Position numbers and translations under genes: made by a program
The notes under the pieces: generated by a model
Seen by the model: only the letters and a program-made list of their open reading frames with translations
What the model was told of the DNA's origin: nothing
Databases searched by the model: none
Shown: piece after piece, positions 17,628 to 26,057 of the stretch
Layout: each line of letters opens with the position of its first letter
How positions within the stretch are numbered: the stretch's first letter is position 1
From: Calothrix sp. NIES-4101
GTDB lineage: Bacteria; Cyanobacteriota; Cyanobacteriia; Cyanobacteriales; Nostocaceae
Length of the DNA stretch: 64,000 nt
Direction of reading: 5' to 3'
Assembly: GCA_004296455.1 (NCBI GenBank)
Contig: AP018280.1
Coordinates: 5,378,794-5,442,793 of the forward strand

Positions 17628-18758
17628 ATGGCTGTAAACACCACAGATGGCAATGGTAAAAGAGAGGCAAAAATGGCTGCAAATACCGCCGATAATAATA
17701 ATGCTGCCAAGCAAAAAGCCCTTGGTGTCGTACTCAACCAAATTGAGAAGACTTTTGGGAAAGGTACGATCATGCGCTTGGGTGATGCCAGCAGGATGAG
17801 GGTCGAAACCATTTCCAGTGGTGCCCTAACTCTAGATTTGGCATTGGGAGGTGGTTTGCCTAAAGGACGTGTGATTGAGATTTATGGGCCAGAGAGTTCC
17901 GGTAAAACAACAGTAGCCTTACATGCCGTTGCGGAAGTACAGAAGGAAGGTGGCATTGCCGCTTATGTGGATGCGGAACACGCATTAGACCCTGTGTATG
18001 CCGGTTGTTTGGGTGTTGATATCGAGAATTTACTTGTTTCTCAACCAGATACTGGGGAAGCGGCATTAGAAATTGTTGACCAATTGGTACGTTCTGCGGC
18101 AGTTGACATTGTCGTGATTGATTCGGTTGCAGCATTAGTTCCCCGTGCGGAAATCGAAGGGGAAATGGGCGATGCACACGTTGGTTTACAAGCGCGGTTA
18201 ATGAGCCAAGCCCTACGTAAAATTACGGGTAACATTGGTAAATCTGGATGTACTGTAATTTTTATTAACCAGTTGCGTCAGAAAATTGGTGTCACCTATG
18301 GTAATCCAGAAACAACCACTGGTGGTAATGCTTTGAAGTATTATGCATCGGTTCGTTTAGATATTCGTCGTATTCAGACCTTGAAGAAAGGTACTGAAGA
18401 GTTTGGTAACAGAGTCAAAGTGAAAGTTGCCAAAAACAAAGTTGCACCGCCTTTTAGAATTGCCGAATTTGACATCATTTTTGGTAAAGGTATTTCGACT
18501 ATTGGCTGTTTGGTGGATTTGGCGGAAGAAACAGGTATTTTGAGCCGTAAAGGTGCTTGGTATAGCTACAACGGTGAGAATATCTCTCAAGGGCGTGATA
18601 ATGCCATTAAATACATGGAAGAAAAGCCTGATTTGATCGAAGAAATCAAGAAACTCGTCCGCGAAAAACTGGAAATGGGTGCAGTTGTCTCCGCCAATTC
18701 GGTACGTAAGACAGCCGAAGATGAGGAAGAAGAGGAAGACGAAGATTTGGAAGAGTAA
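17628..18758 (+). CDS. recA: Recombinase RecA
   Basis: DNA strand-exchange and SOS co-protease protein, 376 aa from the first start. Landmarks are Walker [18 protein letters not shown], the Walker B-type [11 protein letters not shown], loop 2 region [20 protein letters not shown] and the usual acidic C-terminal tail. The start region is duplicated: GAGGCAAAAATGGCTG occurs at 17618 and again at 17663, so translation could begin at 17628 or at 17673 (15 residues shorter); both have the same Shine-Dalgarno sequence and spacing. Cyanobacterial RecA usually has a short N-terminus, which makes the second site attractive. A LexA-like box lies upstream. Confidence 0.96.
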   Translation: MAVNTTDGNGKREAKMAANTADNNNAAKQKALGVVLNQIEKTFGKGTIMRLGDASRMRVETISSGALTLDLALGGGLPKGRVIEIYGPESSGKTTVALHAVAEVQKEGGIAAYVDAEHALDPVYAGCLGVDIENLLVSQPDTGEAALEIVDQLVRSAAVDIVVIDSVAALVPRAEIEGEMGDAHVGLQARLMSQALRKITGNIGKSGCTVIFINQLRQKIGVTYGNPETTTGGNALKYYASVRLDIRRIQTLKKGTEEFGNRVKVKVAKNKVAPPFRIAEFDIIFGKGISTIGCLVDLAEETGILSRKGAWYSYNGENISQGRDNAIKYMEEKPDLIEEIKKLVREKLEMGAVVSANSVRKTAEDEEEEEDEDLEE

Positions 18759-18864
18759 AGAAGTTTTGAGTGGGAAAGTGGAAAAGGTAAAAAGATTATC
18801 TTTAAGTGTTTATCTTTAATTTTCTTTCCCCTTTTCCTCTTCAATCTTTACCCTTGTCCCCGCT

Positions 18865-20451
18865 CTAATTTACTGGAGCAGTCCACCAAGCTAGTGCATA
18901 TGCTTGCTTAGGTTCATTGGCTTGTTGTTTGTATTGGACGCGGATTTTATATGAACCGCTTGCGGGGACAGGACAAAAGACATGTTCGATGCTATCAACT
19001 TCACTAATGGAAGCACAATTAGCAACCGTAGAACCATTTTCTTGGACTAGGTATAAATCGAGATTATTTAAACCGCGATCGCGAAAATTTTCCCCTTCTT
19101 CATACATCTGATTATTATTTTTATCTTCGAGTTCGACTAACCGATCCCAAGTTAATGTCACTGCAACGAAACTATTTGCTTTTAATGGTTTTGCTAATAC
19201 ATAATCAACAAATGCATTGGCTGTAACGGTGTTATAGTCCCAACCTAAAGCTGCTACAGCTTGATTAGGTTGCCATTGCCCAGCGCTAAATTGTTGTAAA
19301 GCCCGCGATGCATTCAAATGTCCCGCACCCATTTGGGCATGAAGGGGAATTTTCGGGTTTTGATAGGCATCGGATGCTAACCAATCTAAATTTTGCTTGT
19401 CAATAATTGTGCGTGTCATGCCTAACCGCAAACCATCACCCTTATCTTTCAATTTATCAGTCGAGTTCAACAAAATAGCCTTCATAACTTCATGACGACG
19501 AGAAGCACTACTCCAGTTATTTCTTTTGTTTTTTAATTCTCGATCACCAAATTCTTGCAATAAAGCTACCGTTCCCGTTAAATGTGGTGCGGCAAAACTA
19601 GTACCTGTAACTTTATTTACCTTCCCATCAGGATTCAACATTCTGATATTACTACCAGGAGAGAGAATATTCACTGAACGGCGCGCACCAAGGTTAATTT
19701 CTTTACCTGCTAATCGGGCTGCCGCACCTTCATTGGCAGCAGCTAAGTTAGAAACATCAACTTTGTTAAAAACTTGTTCACGGCGGGAAGAAAACGCCAC
19801 ATTCATCGCGTTGTAATTATCAGTGGGAATGGGAATACCACCCTTACCTTGATTACCTGCTATCGCATATAAAACATCATGTACCCGACTTGACCAATCA
19901 ACACACATTGTTAGCAGAGCATTCCCATCTAACACAGCATCCGGTCGGGGATCACGGTTCAAAGGTTCGCCAAAACTAAAATTGATCGCCCGCACATCGC
20001 CGCCATTTTGCGTTGCAATATGCTGCGCGGTTAAACATTCTTCTGGTTGTCCTTGACTTTTAGTCGCACCTACCGCAGCAGAATATAAACGTGCATTCGG
20101 AGCTACTCCTGGGAATGCTTTATCTTTGCTCACCATCACACCCGCAACATTATGTGCATGTGGGTCAACACCGCTATTTGATTTTGCCGGAGTATTTCGT
20201 AAGAAGACTGCCACCAAAGACAACGCATGGTTATTAGAAACAGCTTTATCGACCCCAAATTTCCCTGGTCTGCCAATTTCTACCTGACCAATTGCAATTT
20301 TTCGTCCAGTCAAATTGTAAGGAGCTTTGTGCAACTTTAGAGCATCAATACCCCAACTATCAATTGAACTACTAAAAGTTAAAGCCAGCACGGGAGTAGT
20401 CAAACAAGCAGCACTCAACCCAAAAATGATCCAAGTTTGTTTTTTTGTCAT
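18865..20451 (-). CDS. S8 (subtilisin-like) serine peptidase, secreted
   Basis: A 528-aa protein with an N-terminal signal peptide and a subtilase domain. Catalytic His98 (DPHAHNVAG), oxyanion Asn200 (AIAGNQG) and Ser285 (GTSFAAPHLTG) are clear. At the first catalytic position, where subtilases have Asp in a DSG or DTG motif, this protein reads GQVEIGRPG, placing Glu58 there. The C-terminal 140 residues form a beta-rich domain (pre-peptidase type, with LEDKNNNQMYEEGENF). It is probably extracytoplasmic. The Asp-to-Glu change may be a subfamily trait. Single gene between recA and rpe. Confidence 0.88.
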   Translation of the reverse strand: MTKKQTWIIFGLSAACLTTPVLALTFSSSIDSWGIDALKLHKAPYNLTGRKIAIGQVEIGRPGKFGVDKAVSNNHALSLVAVFLRNTPAKSNSGVDPHAHNVAGVMVSKDKAFPGVAPNARLYSAAVGATKSQGQPEECLTAQHIATQNGGDVRAINFSFGEPLNRDPRPDAVLDGNALLTMCVDWSSRVHDVLYAIAGNQGKGGIPIPTDNYNAMNVAFSSRREQVFNKVDVSNLAAANEGAAARLAGKEINLGARRSVNILSPGSNIRMLNPDGKVNKVTGTSFAAPHLTGTVALLQEFGDRELKNKRNNWSSASRRHEVMKAILLNSTDKLKDKGDGLRLGMTRTIIDKQNLDWLASDAYQNPKIPLHAQMGAGHLNASRALQQFSAGQWQPNQAVAALGWDYNTVTANAFVDYVLAKPLKANSFVAVTLTWDRLVELEDKNNNQMYEEGENFRDRGLNNLDLYLVQENGSTVANCASISEVDSIEHVFCPVPASGSYKIRVQYKQQANEPKQAYALAWWTAPVN

Positions 20452-20632
20452 GTTGTCAATAGGTTACTGGTTATTAGTTATTAATCATTGGTTATTTAGG
20501 TATTAAGAATTTAGAATAACTCTTTCCCCTTTTCCCTTTCCCCTTTCCCATGTAGGATGGAATTAGGATGAGATTTTCTCATAGTTTTGTTACAATGCAT
20601 ACAGAATTAAACCGCGTCTAGACCCACCAGCC

Positions 20633-21340
20633 ATGACCTACACTCAATCAAAGAAACCCATTGTCATTTCTCCGTCAATTTTATCGGCGAACTTTAGCCG
20701 TTTAGGAGAAGAAGTTCGTGCCGTTGACGAAGCTGGTGCTGACTGGATTCACGTCGATGTAATGGACGGTCGCTTTGTTCCTAATATAACCATTGGTCCT
20801 TTGGTAGTGGATGCAATTCGTCCAGTGACGAAAAAGCCACTAGATGTCCACTTAATGATTGTGGAACCAGAAAAATACGTTGCAGATTTTGCGAAGGCTG
20901 GTGCTGATATTATCTCAGTCCATTGTGAGCATAATGCTTCACCACACTTACACCGCACACTTGGGTTAATTAAAGAGCTTGGGAAACAAGCGGGTGTTGT
21001 ACTCAATCCTTCCACACCTTTGACTTTGATTGAGCATGTTCTCGACCTTTGTGATTTAGTTTTGATTATGAGTGTTAACCCTGGTTTTGGGGGACAAAGC
21101 TTTATTCCCACAATGGTGCCAAAAATTCAAAAGTTACGTCAAATGTGTGATGAACGGGGTTTAGACCCTTGGATTGAGGTTGATGGTGGTTTAAAGGCAA
21201 ATAATACTTGGCAAGTATTAGAAGCTGGTGCAAATGCGATTGTGGCGGGTTCTGCGGTTTATAATGCACCCGACTATGCTGAAGCAATTAATGCAATTCG
21301 TAATAGTAAGCGTCCTGCGCCTGAGTTGGCTAAAGTTTAA
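20633..21340 (+). CDS. rpe: Ribulose-phosphate 3-epimerase
   Basis: Calvin cycle and pentose-phosphate enzyme of 235 aa that interconverts ribulose-5-phosphate and xylulose-5-phosphate. The TIM-barrel signatures are intact: [55 protein letters not shown] and [10 protein letters not shown]. The metal and catalytic residues (His, Asp, His, Asp) sit in these motifs. The ATG is used although a Shine-Dalgarno is not obvious. A hairpin at 21476-21500 probably terminates the transcript. Confidence 0.96.
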   Translation: MTYTQSKKPIVISPSILSANFSRLGEEVRAVDEAGADWIHVDVMDGRFVPNITIGPLVVDAIRPVTKKPLDVHLMIVEPEKYVADFAKAGADIISVHCEHNASPHLHRTLGLIKELGKQAGVVLNPSTPLTLIEHVLDLCDLVLIMSVNPGFGGQSFIPTMVPKIQKLRQMCDERGLDPWIEVDGGLKANNTWQVLEAGANAIVAGSAVYNAPDYAEAINAIRNSKRPAPELAKV

Positions 21341-21475
21341 TGACATAGGCTAAAAATAAGGCTAATGAGTGAGTCGCGACTATACAATATGCGATCGCAT
21401 TCATTAGTCTTGACGATTTTGATTCCAACCAGCAGAATTGTTGCTTGCATTAATAATCAACAGAATCAATATTAA

Positions 21476-21500
21476 ACACCGCTTAAATATTAATCGGTGT
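21476..21500 (+). terminator. Likely rpe terminator overlapping the PEP-CTERM stop
   Basis: ACACCG (21476-21481) pairs with CGGTGT (21495-21500), followed by CTTTTTC on the plus strand. It overlaps the last codons of the convergent gene ending at 21490. A HIP1-rich inverted repeat (CTAATGA 21362-21368 with TCATTAG 21401-21407) lies further upstream. Confidence 0.55.
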
Positions 21501-22257
21501 CTTTTTCATGTTTTTTCATCTGATGACCGACTATTATACCCGCAACAACTAAAGTGCCCAAAATCATTGATGGTTCGGGAATTGAGCGATTGTCACCATG
21601 AGATTTCGTCATTAATACAAATGCACGTTCAACTGGTTCACTATATTCCCTCGACCAATTATGAGTATCCCCTTCATAGGCACTGATACCAGGCAGCCCA
21701 AAACCACCGCTTGTAGTCTCCCAATAAATCTGTTCTAGCTCGAAATTTGAGGATAAATGTAAACCTAACCAGTATTTATTATTTGCCAGTAAATTGACCG
21801 GAGTTGCTAAATCAAAACTATAAGCAAACTCATTGTAATAACCATATAAAGCCCGACCTGTAGATTGTTTGAAAATATCAACACCATAACCAGAAATAAA
21901 AGGTTGAGTATCTGGTGTGCCATCGCGATCGTAAAATAATGAATATTGAATAGTTCCATCCCAAATAGATTCGGGTGATTCTACTGTCCAAAATTTAATA
22001 CTGTTTAAAATACTATCTTTCTTAATGACAAAATCTTCCGCTTGTATCCATACAGTGGCTTCTCTCCCAGAGATTAAATCAGGAAAGCCATTATTAAAAA
22101 TTTCTTCGTCTTGAACTGGTTGTGAAGGAATTGCAGCAGTAGTTTGCATTGCATTTACTACTCTGGGATAAACAACTTCTACCGCAGTAAATAATATTCC
22201 CAAACTAATTGGGAGTAACAAACGTAAGCTAGTGAACAGAGTCATAAAATTTCTCAA
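21490..22257 (-). CDS. PEP-CTERM sorting domain protein
   Basis: Secreted protein of 255 aa with an N-terminal hydrophobic signal and a C-terminal PEP-CTERM tail (SIPEPSMILGTLVVAG, then basic residues HQMKKHEK). The body (DLISGREATVWIQAEDFV, FWTVESPESIWDGTIQYSLF, YWLGLHLSSN) looks like a beta-sandwich of the choice-of-anchor type that occurs in several PEP-CTERM proteins. No catalytic motif. This is the third PEP-CTERM gene in the window; no exosortase gene is present here. Confidence 0.83.
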   Translation of the reverse strand: MRNFMTLFTSLRLLLPISLGILFTAVEVVYPRVVNAMQTTAAIPSQPVQDEEIFNNGFPDLISGREATVWIQAEDFVIKKDSILNSIKFWTVESPESIWDGTIQYSLFYDRDGTPDTQPFISGYGVDIFKQSTGRALYGYYNEFAYSFDLATPVNLLANNKYWLGLHLSSNFELEQIYWETTSGGFGLPGISAYEGDTHNWSREYSEPVERAFVLMTKSHGDNRSIPEPSMILGTLVVAGIIVGHQMKKHEKDTD

Positions 22258-22744
22258 TAAATAGTAAACTTTGTAACCATATCTTTTCTACACTCTGACG
22301 AGAATACCCTTTAATAAATACGTTGATTACTGAAGCCGACAGTGAAATTACGTAATTACGTGGTTACATATAAGTAATTAATAATTCTAATTTTTCTCTG
22401 ATAAACTTATTTTAAGTATGTAAAATCACTTGTCTTAAACGTAATAAAAATAGTACTAGTGAAATTACTATAATATTCACAGCAAGAAACGGTTTATGTT
22501 GTGGTTAATACTTTGCTGAATTATAAGTACGCAAATAAGGCGCAGAATAAATGTATTAAATCACACTTAACTTCTGAAAATCACTGAGAATTATTTCATG
22601 GAACTTGAGTAGTAGAAATTGTTGCTATTAGTTAGGATGAAACTTGAGCACGAATCTCTTGGTATTTCTTCGTTGTCGCTTTGCAGACAATGGAGAGTAT
22701 CAATTTTTCGATGGCTAGAGTGTTAGATATTAAGGAGCCGGACT
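22258..22744. other. Divergent intergenic region, nothing certain
   Basis: AT-rich gap between a PEP-CTERM gene and the muramidase gene. An ATG at 22711 opens only a 15-codon frame that stops at 22756 and may be a leader or the true start if there is a frameshift. Confidence 0.4.
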
Positions 22745-23419
22745 CTGAAAAAGCTTGAAACGAAAGGAGTTGAAAAACTCATTGCGCCGCTAATCGCTCT
22801 ACTTGGGTTTGTGTGCTTAATCCAGTGGCTAATAACAGGTGATTTGCGATGGTCTCAAACTAGGGAACCCATATTTAGTCAAAAACAACCACCTTTGGTG
22901 ATGAAAGGGGGAGACCCTTATGTACGTGCATTGATGCGAACTATTTCCGCCAGTGAAGCCAATACTAACCGTCCCTATTCGGTTTTATATGGTGGAAAAC
23001 ATATCAATGATTTAAGTCGCCATCCTGAAGTTTGTGTCACCATTGTTAATGGTCCAAATAAAGGAAATTGTTCAACGGCAGCTGGAAGATATCAAGTTAT
23101 TAATACGACTTGGAAACAGATTGCATCTCGCTATCACCCCAAACCCTCACAGTTTATGCTGTGGTCTTCTTATAGTTTTGAAGCTGAGTATCAAGATGTC
23201 GTAATTTATCGCTGGTTGAGTGACTCGCAGGTTTGGGGAACTGATATTACTCAATTATTGCGTCAAGGTAAGTTAAATAGTGTTTTAAAGTTACTTTCTC
23301 CGACTTGGACAAGTTTGGGATACGGAATTGAAACTAATTCTATGAGTCGTTATTTGCCAAGTATTTATCAGAAAATGTTGCAAGATGAGTTGAAAGCAAC
23401 AAATAAGGTTAATAGTTGA
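22745..23419 (+). CDS. GH104-type muramidase (lytic enzyme), start uncertain
   Basis: Peptidoglycan-cutting enzyme of the lambda-endolysin type (GH104). The domain shows MRTISASEANT with the likely catalytic Glu, YSVLYGGKHINDLSRHP, and AAGRYQVINTTWKQ. In the frame, a hydrophobic N-terminal helix (LIAPLIALLGFVCLIQWL) begins upstream of the first conventional start (GTG at 22811), which would cut it in two. A CTG at 22745, seven bases after AAGGAG, would give a complete membrane anchor; this start is chosen on that basis. ATT at 22781 or a frameshift from the ATG at 22711 are alternatives. The protein would be anchored facing the periplasm and remodel the cell wall. Confidence 0.75.
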   Translation: MKKLETKGVEKLIAPLIALLGFVCLIQWLITGDLRWSQTREPIFSQKQPPLVMKGGDPYVRALMRTISASEANTNRPYSVLYGGKHINDLSRHPEVCVTIVNGPNKGNCSTAAGRYQVINTTWKQIASRYHPKPSQFMLWSSYSFEAEYQDVVIYRWLSDSQVWGTDITQLLRQGKLNSVLKLLSPTWTSLGYGIETNSMSRYLPSIYQKMLQDELKATNKVNS

Positions 23420-23515
23420 GAAAATTGACGGGGAGATGATGAGAATAATTAATGATAACTGATTAGTCGTATTTAATATCAGGGATATAAGTTAGGTTTA
23501 ATAAAGGAAATAAAT

Positions 23516-24322
23516 TTAAATAAAGGAAATAATAGCTTGCATAAATTCGTCTGTGTTTTCTAAATGAGTATTATGGGCTGCTTTGGGAATGATTGTGAAT
23601 TGGCAAAATCTACAAATATTCTGCATCTTTTCGTTAATATCTATAAATTTTGGATCGTCTTCACCAGCTAATAAAAGTGTAGGTATTTGATTTTGTCTCA
23701 GCTTTTCCCAAAGTGAAGGCTGACATCCGGTTCCCATGAAGCGTAAAGATTTTGCTAATTCTTGAGGATTGTTTTGTAGACGGTTGATGATTAATTGCTC
23801 AAATCCAGGATGGTTTTTGATGTTTCCAAAAATTGCTTGACTGTACCAGTTAACTAAAAAATTTGTAAAATCTTCCTGTGTATTTATTCGTTCTAATTTT
23901 CTCGCAATTCCAGTATCTTGCTTGATTCTTTCGTTTCTTTCTGTTTGACTTTCTAATCCAGGAGAGGCTGATTCCAAAATAAGTTTAGAAAATCTGTCAG
24001 GATAATATATGGCAAGATACAAAGCTAATCTTCCACCCATTGAATAGCCGAATAAGTCACATTTATTTATGTATAAATCATCCAATAAACTGATGATTCC
24101 TGCTGCTATGTTCGACATACTATAATATTCTTCACCACCCAAAACTTGAGTTTCGCCATGTCCAGGTATATCTATTATCAGGTAGGAATAATCTAGATTT
24201 ATTGATGAAATAATAGGGTTGAATTCGTGGCGATCGCCCAAAAATCCATGTAAGAATAAAATTAATTTTTTGTCATTCTTTTTATGTAAACAATAGCTAA
24301 ATTCATATTGATTTAATATCAT
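23516..24322 (-). CDS. menH: Alpha/beta hydrolase, probable MenH (SHCHC synthase)
   Basis: A 268-aa alpha/beta hydrolase. It has LFLHGFLGDRHEFNPI near the N-terminus, the nucleophile elbow GYSMGGRLAL and the late catalytic His in AAHNTHLE. The sequence pattern, including LESASPGLESQTERNERIKQ, matches MenH, which forms 2-succinyl-6-hydroxy-2,4-cyclohexadiene-1-carboxylate for phylloquinone synthesis. No other men gene is next to it, so the assignment depends on family resemblance; a related esterase is possible. Confidence 0.82.
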   Translation of the reverse strand: MILNQYEFSYCLHKKNDKKLILFLHGFLGDRHEFNPIISSINLDYSYLIIDIPGHGETQVLGGEEYYSMSNIAAGIISLLDDLYINKCDLFGYSMGGRLALYLAIYYPDRFSKLILESASPGLESQTERNERIKQDTGIARKLERINTQEDFTNFLVNWYSQAIFGNIKNHPGFEQLIINRLQNNPQELAKSLRFMGTGCQPSLWEKLRQNQIPTLLLAGEDDPKFIDINEKMQNICRFCQFTIIPKAAHNTHLENTDEFMQAIISFI

Positions 24323-24461
24323 CTCATCAAACCAAAAATAAGCTAATTATAAGAGGTCACTTTAAATACTTATAAAGTATATTATTAAATTTTTGTGTGT
24401 TTGACTTAAATTGCTAAATATTCTCTCTTCTTACAAAGAATAGGGTAGGTTTAGAATCAAT

Positions 24462-25979
24462 TTATTGTTTAGTCATTTTTTGAAATGCTGCATATGACAA
24501 CTCAGGGAAAATATCCCGACTTGTTGAATAACCTGAATCATCCCCAAAAACTGCAATTACATATTTAGCCTTACCATCGTGTGTCTCTATATAAGCAACT
24601 TCTCCCCTTGAATTTGTTGTCCAACCTGCCTTAGAGATAAACTTAACTTTATCTGCGGGCAAATGCTCACCAAGAAAATTCTTAACTGGGTGAAACTCTT
24701 CAGAATTTAATGGCTGGTTTTGCCAAACTTGCAAATCTCTAGATAATAAAGCCTTCATTATCTCACTAGATTGGGGTGAAACAGCTTGATTAGTAACTAT
24801 TTCATACATCAATCTACTAGCGGCAAATGATGTGAGTTTATTACGTATTGGTTTCTTAGGATTCTCGCCACGAATTTGTAAATCACTTCCTTGAGGTTTG
24901 GGAATATTTTTACTGTAATGATGGGGGATAGGAAAGGTTTTTTGGTTAATATTAATCTTTTTGTATCCTGCTTTTGTGAAAAAAGTATTTAGTGAATCTC
25001 GTTTATCTTTCCAATCTTGATATTCTACTTTTGCTAATTTTTCTCGTGTTGGCGCGTTTGTAATACGGTCAATAATTTTACTTGTAGCATCATTATCTGA
25101 TTGAGTAATCATTTGATTGCTCTCTAAATCTATTGCCGAATCTGGAGCAATAGAACCGCTTTGAATTTTCGCTTGTAAAATAACCAACCAAAATAACTTA
25201 GCGACACTGGCAGGAAAGCGAGGAGTTTCTTGTTGATAGCCAGCAATTGTATTTTGATTTAAATCTATGAGTGTAATCGATAAATTTTCAGTTGAAAGAT
25301 GATGAGATTTTACTCGTTCAACTAAATCATCAATAATTGCTTTTAATTTTGAACTTTTTTGAAATTGCGGGGTTTCAAAAACGTTATAAATCAAGTCTGA
25401 ATTAATACTTGTTAATACAGCCACAGGTTTTGAAATTAGGCGAGGATTCGCTGAAATTGTCACCGGAGTATTTGTAACTGGTAATCCTGGTTTGGGTAAT
25501 GCTTGAGGAGTTGATAGTGGTATTGTAGCTGATGTATTTTTGGCAGAATTATTGGCTGGTTTTGTCGATTGGGAAGAGTTCTTATTTGTAATTAAATAAC
25601 TAATTCCAAATATACCCACAATGATGCTGATAATTAAAATAACTAATCCGTAAAAATGCAGGTGTGGTAATTTATTTATGCGATGATTTTTCTGCTTATT
25701 AATTTGTGTTTTATTGTGTATGAGACTGGGCTGTAAATAATTATTTTGAGATTGTGATGGTCTAATTTTTTTTTGTTTCTGTGGGTTACTAACTATATTA
25801 TGCTGTGGATTCTCATTTCCCTCTTGACTTGACTCTTGATTATAAAATTGTTTTTTTAAAGCTAAATTCTGTTGCTGTAAATTAGCTATAACTTGATTTG
25901 CTTGAGTTAATCTAATTTCGAGTTCTGCAAGTTTTTGGTCACGATTATCTGATGATTGTTGTTGTGATCGTTGTTCCAT
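24462..25979 (-). CDS. Beta-lactamase-fold serine hydrolase with coiled coil and TM anchor
   Basis: A 505-aa protein with three parts. Residues 13-48 are a heptad-rich coiled coil. A single transmembrane helix follows at about 109-130. After a Ser/Thr/Pro linker comes a class A beta-lactamase-type domain with the nucleophile motif SVAK (Ser258, Lys261), the SDN motif (294-296) and a KAG triad in ISKAGWTTNSRGE. These are the active-site motifs of penicillin-recognising enzymes; whether it is a beta-lactamase or a peptidoglycan peptidase is unclear. It lies 78 bp downstream of a Ser/Thr kinase on the same strand, probably co-transcribed. Confidence 0.85.
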   Translation of the reverse strand: MEQRSQQQSSDNRDQKLAELEIRLTQANQVIANLQQQNLALKKQFYNQESSQEGNENPQHNIVSNPQKQKKIRPSQSQNNYLQPSLIHNKTQINKQKNHRINKLPHLHFYGLVILIISIIVGIFGISYLITNKNSSQSTKPANNSAKNTSATIPLSTPQALPKPGLPVTNTPVTISANPRLISKPVAVLTSINSDLIYNVFETPQFQKSSKLKAIIDDLVERVKSHHLSTENLSITLIDLNQNTIAGYQQETPRFPASVAKLFWLVILQAKIQSGSIAPDSAIDLESNQMITQSDNDATSKIIDRITNAPTREKLAKVEYQDWKDKRDSLNTFFTKAGYKKININQKTFPIPHHYSKNIPKPQGSDLQIRGENPKKPIRNKLTSFAASRLMYEIVTNQAVSPQSSEIMKALLSRDLQVWQNQPLNSEEFHPVKNFLGEHLPADKVKFISKAGWTTNSRGEVAYIETHDGKAKYVIAVFGDDSGYSTSRDIFPELSYAAFQKMTKQ

Positions 25980-26057
25980 TTTTATCCTTTACAAAGGTAA
26001 ATACAATACTAAAAACCAAAATATCAATGAGTTTGTGATATCCATCTAAACCCAAAT

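Noticed and set aside
17457..17812. Minus-strand frames over the recA start
   Set aside because: Antisense to recA; hydrophobic residues arise from the duplicated AAAATGG region.
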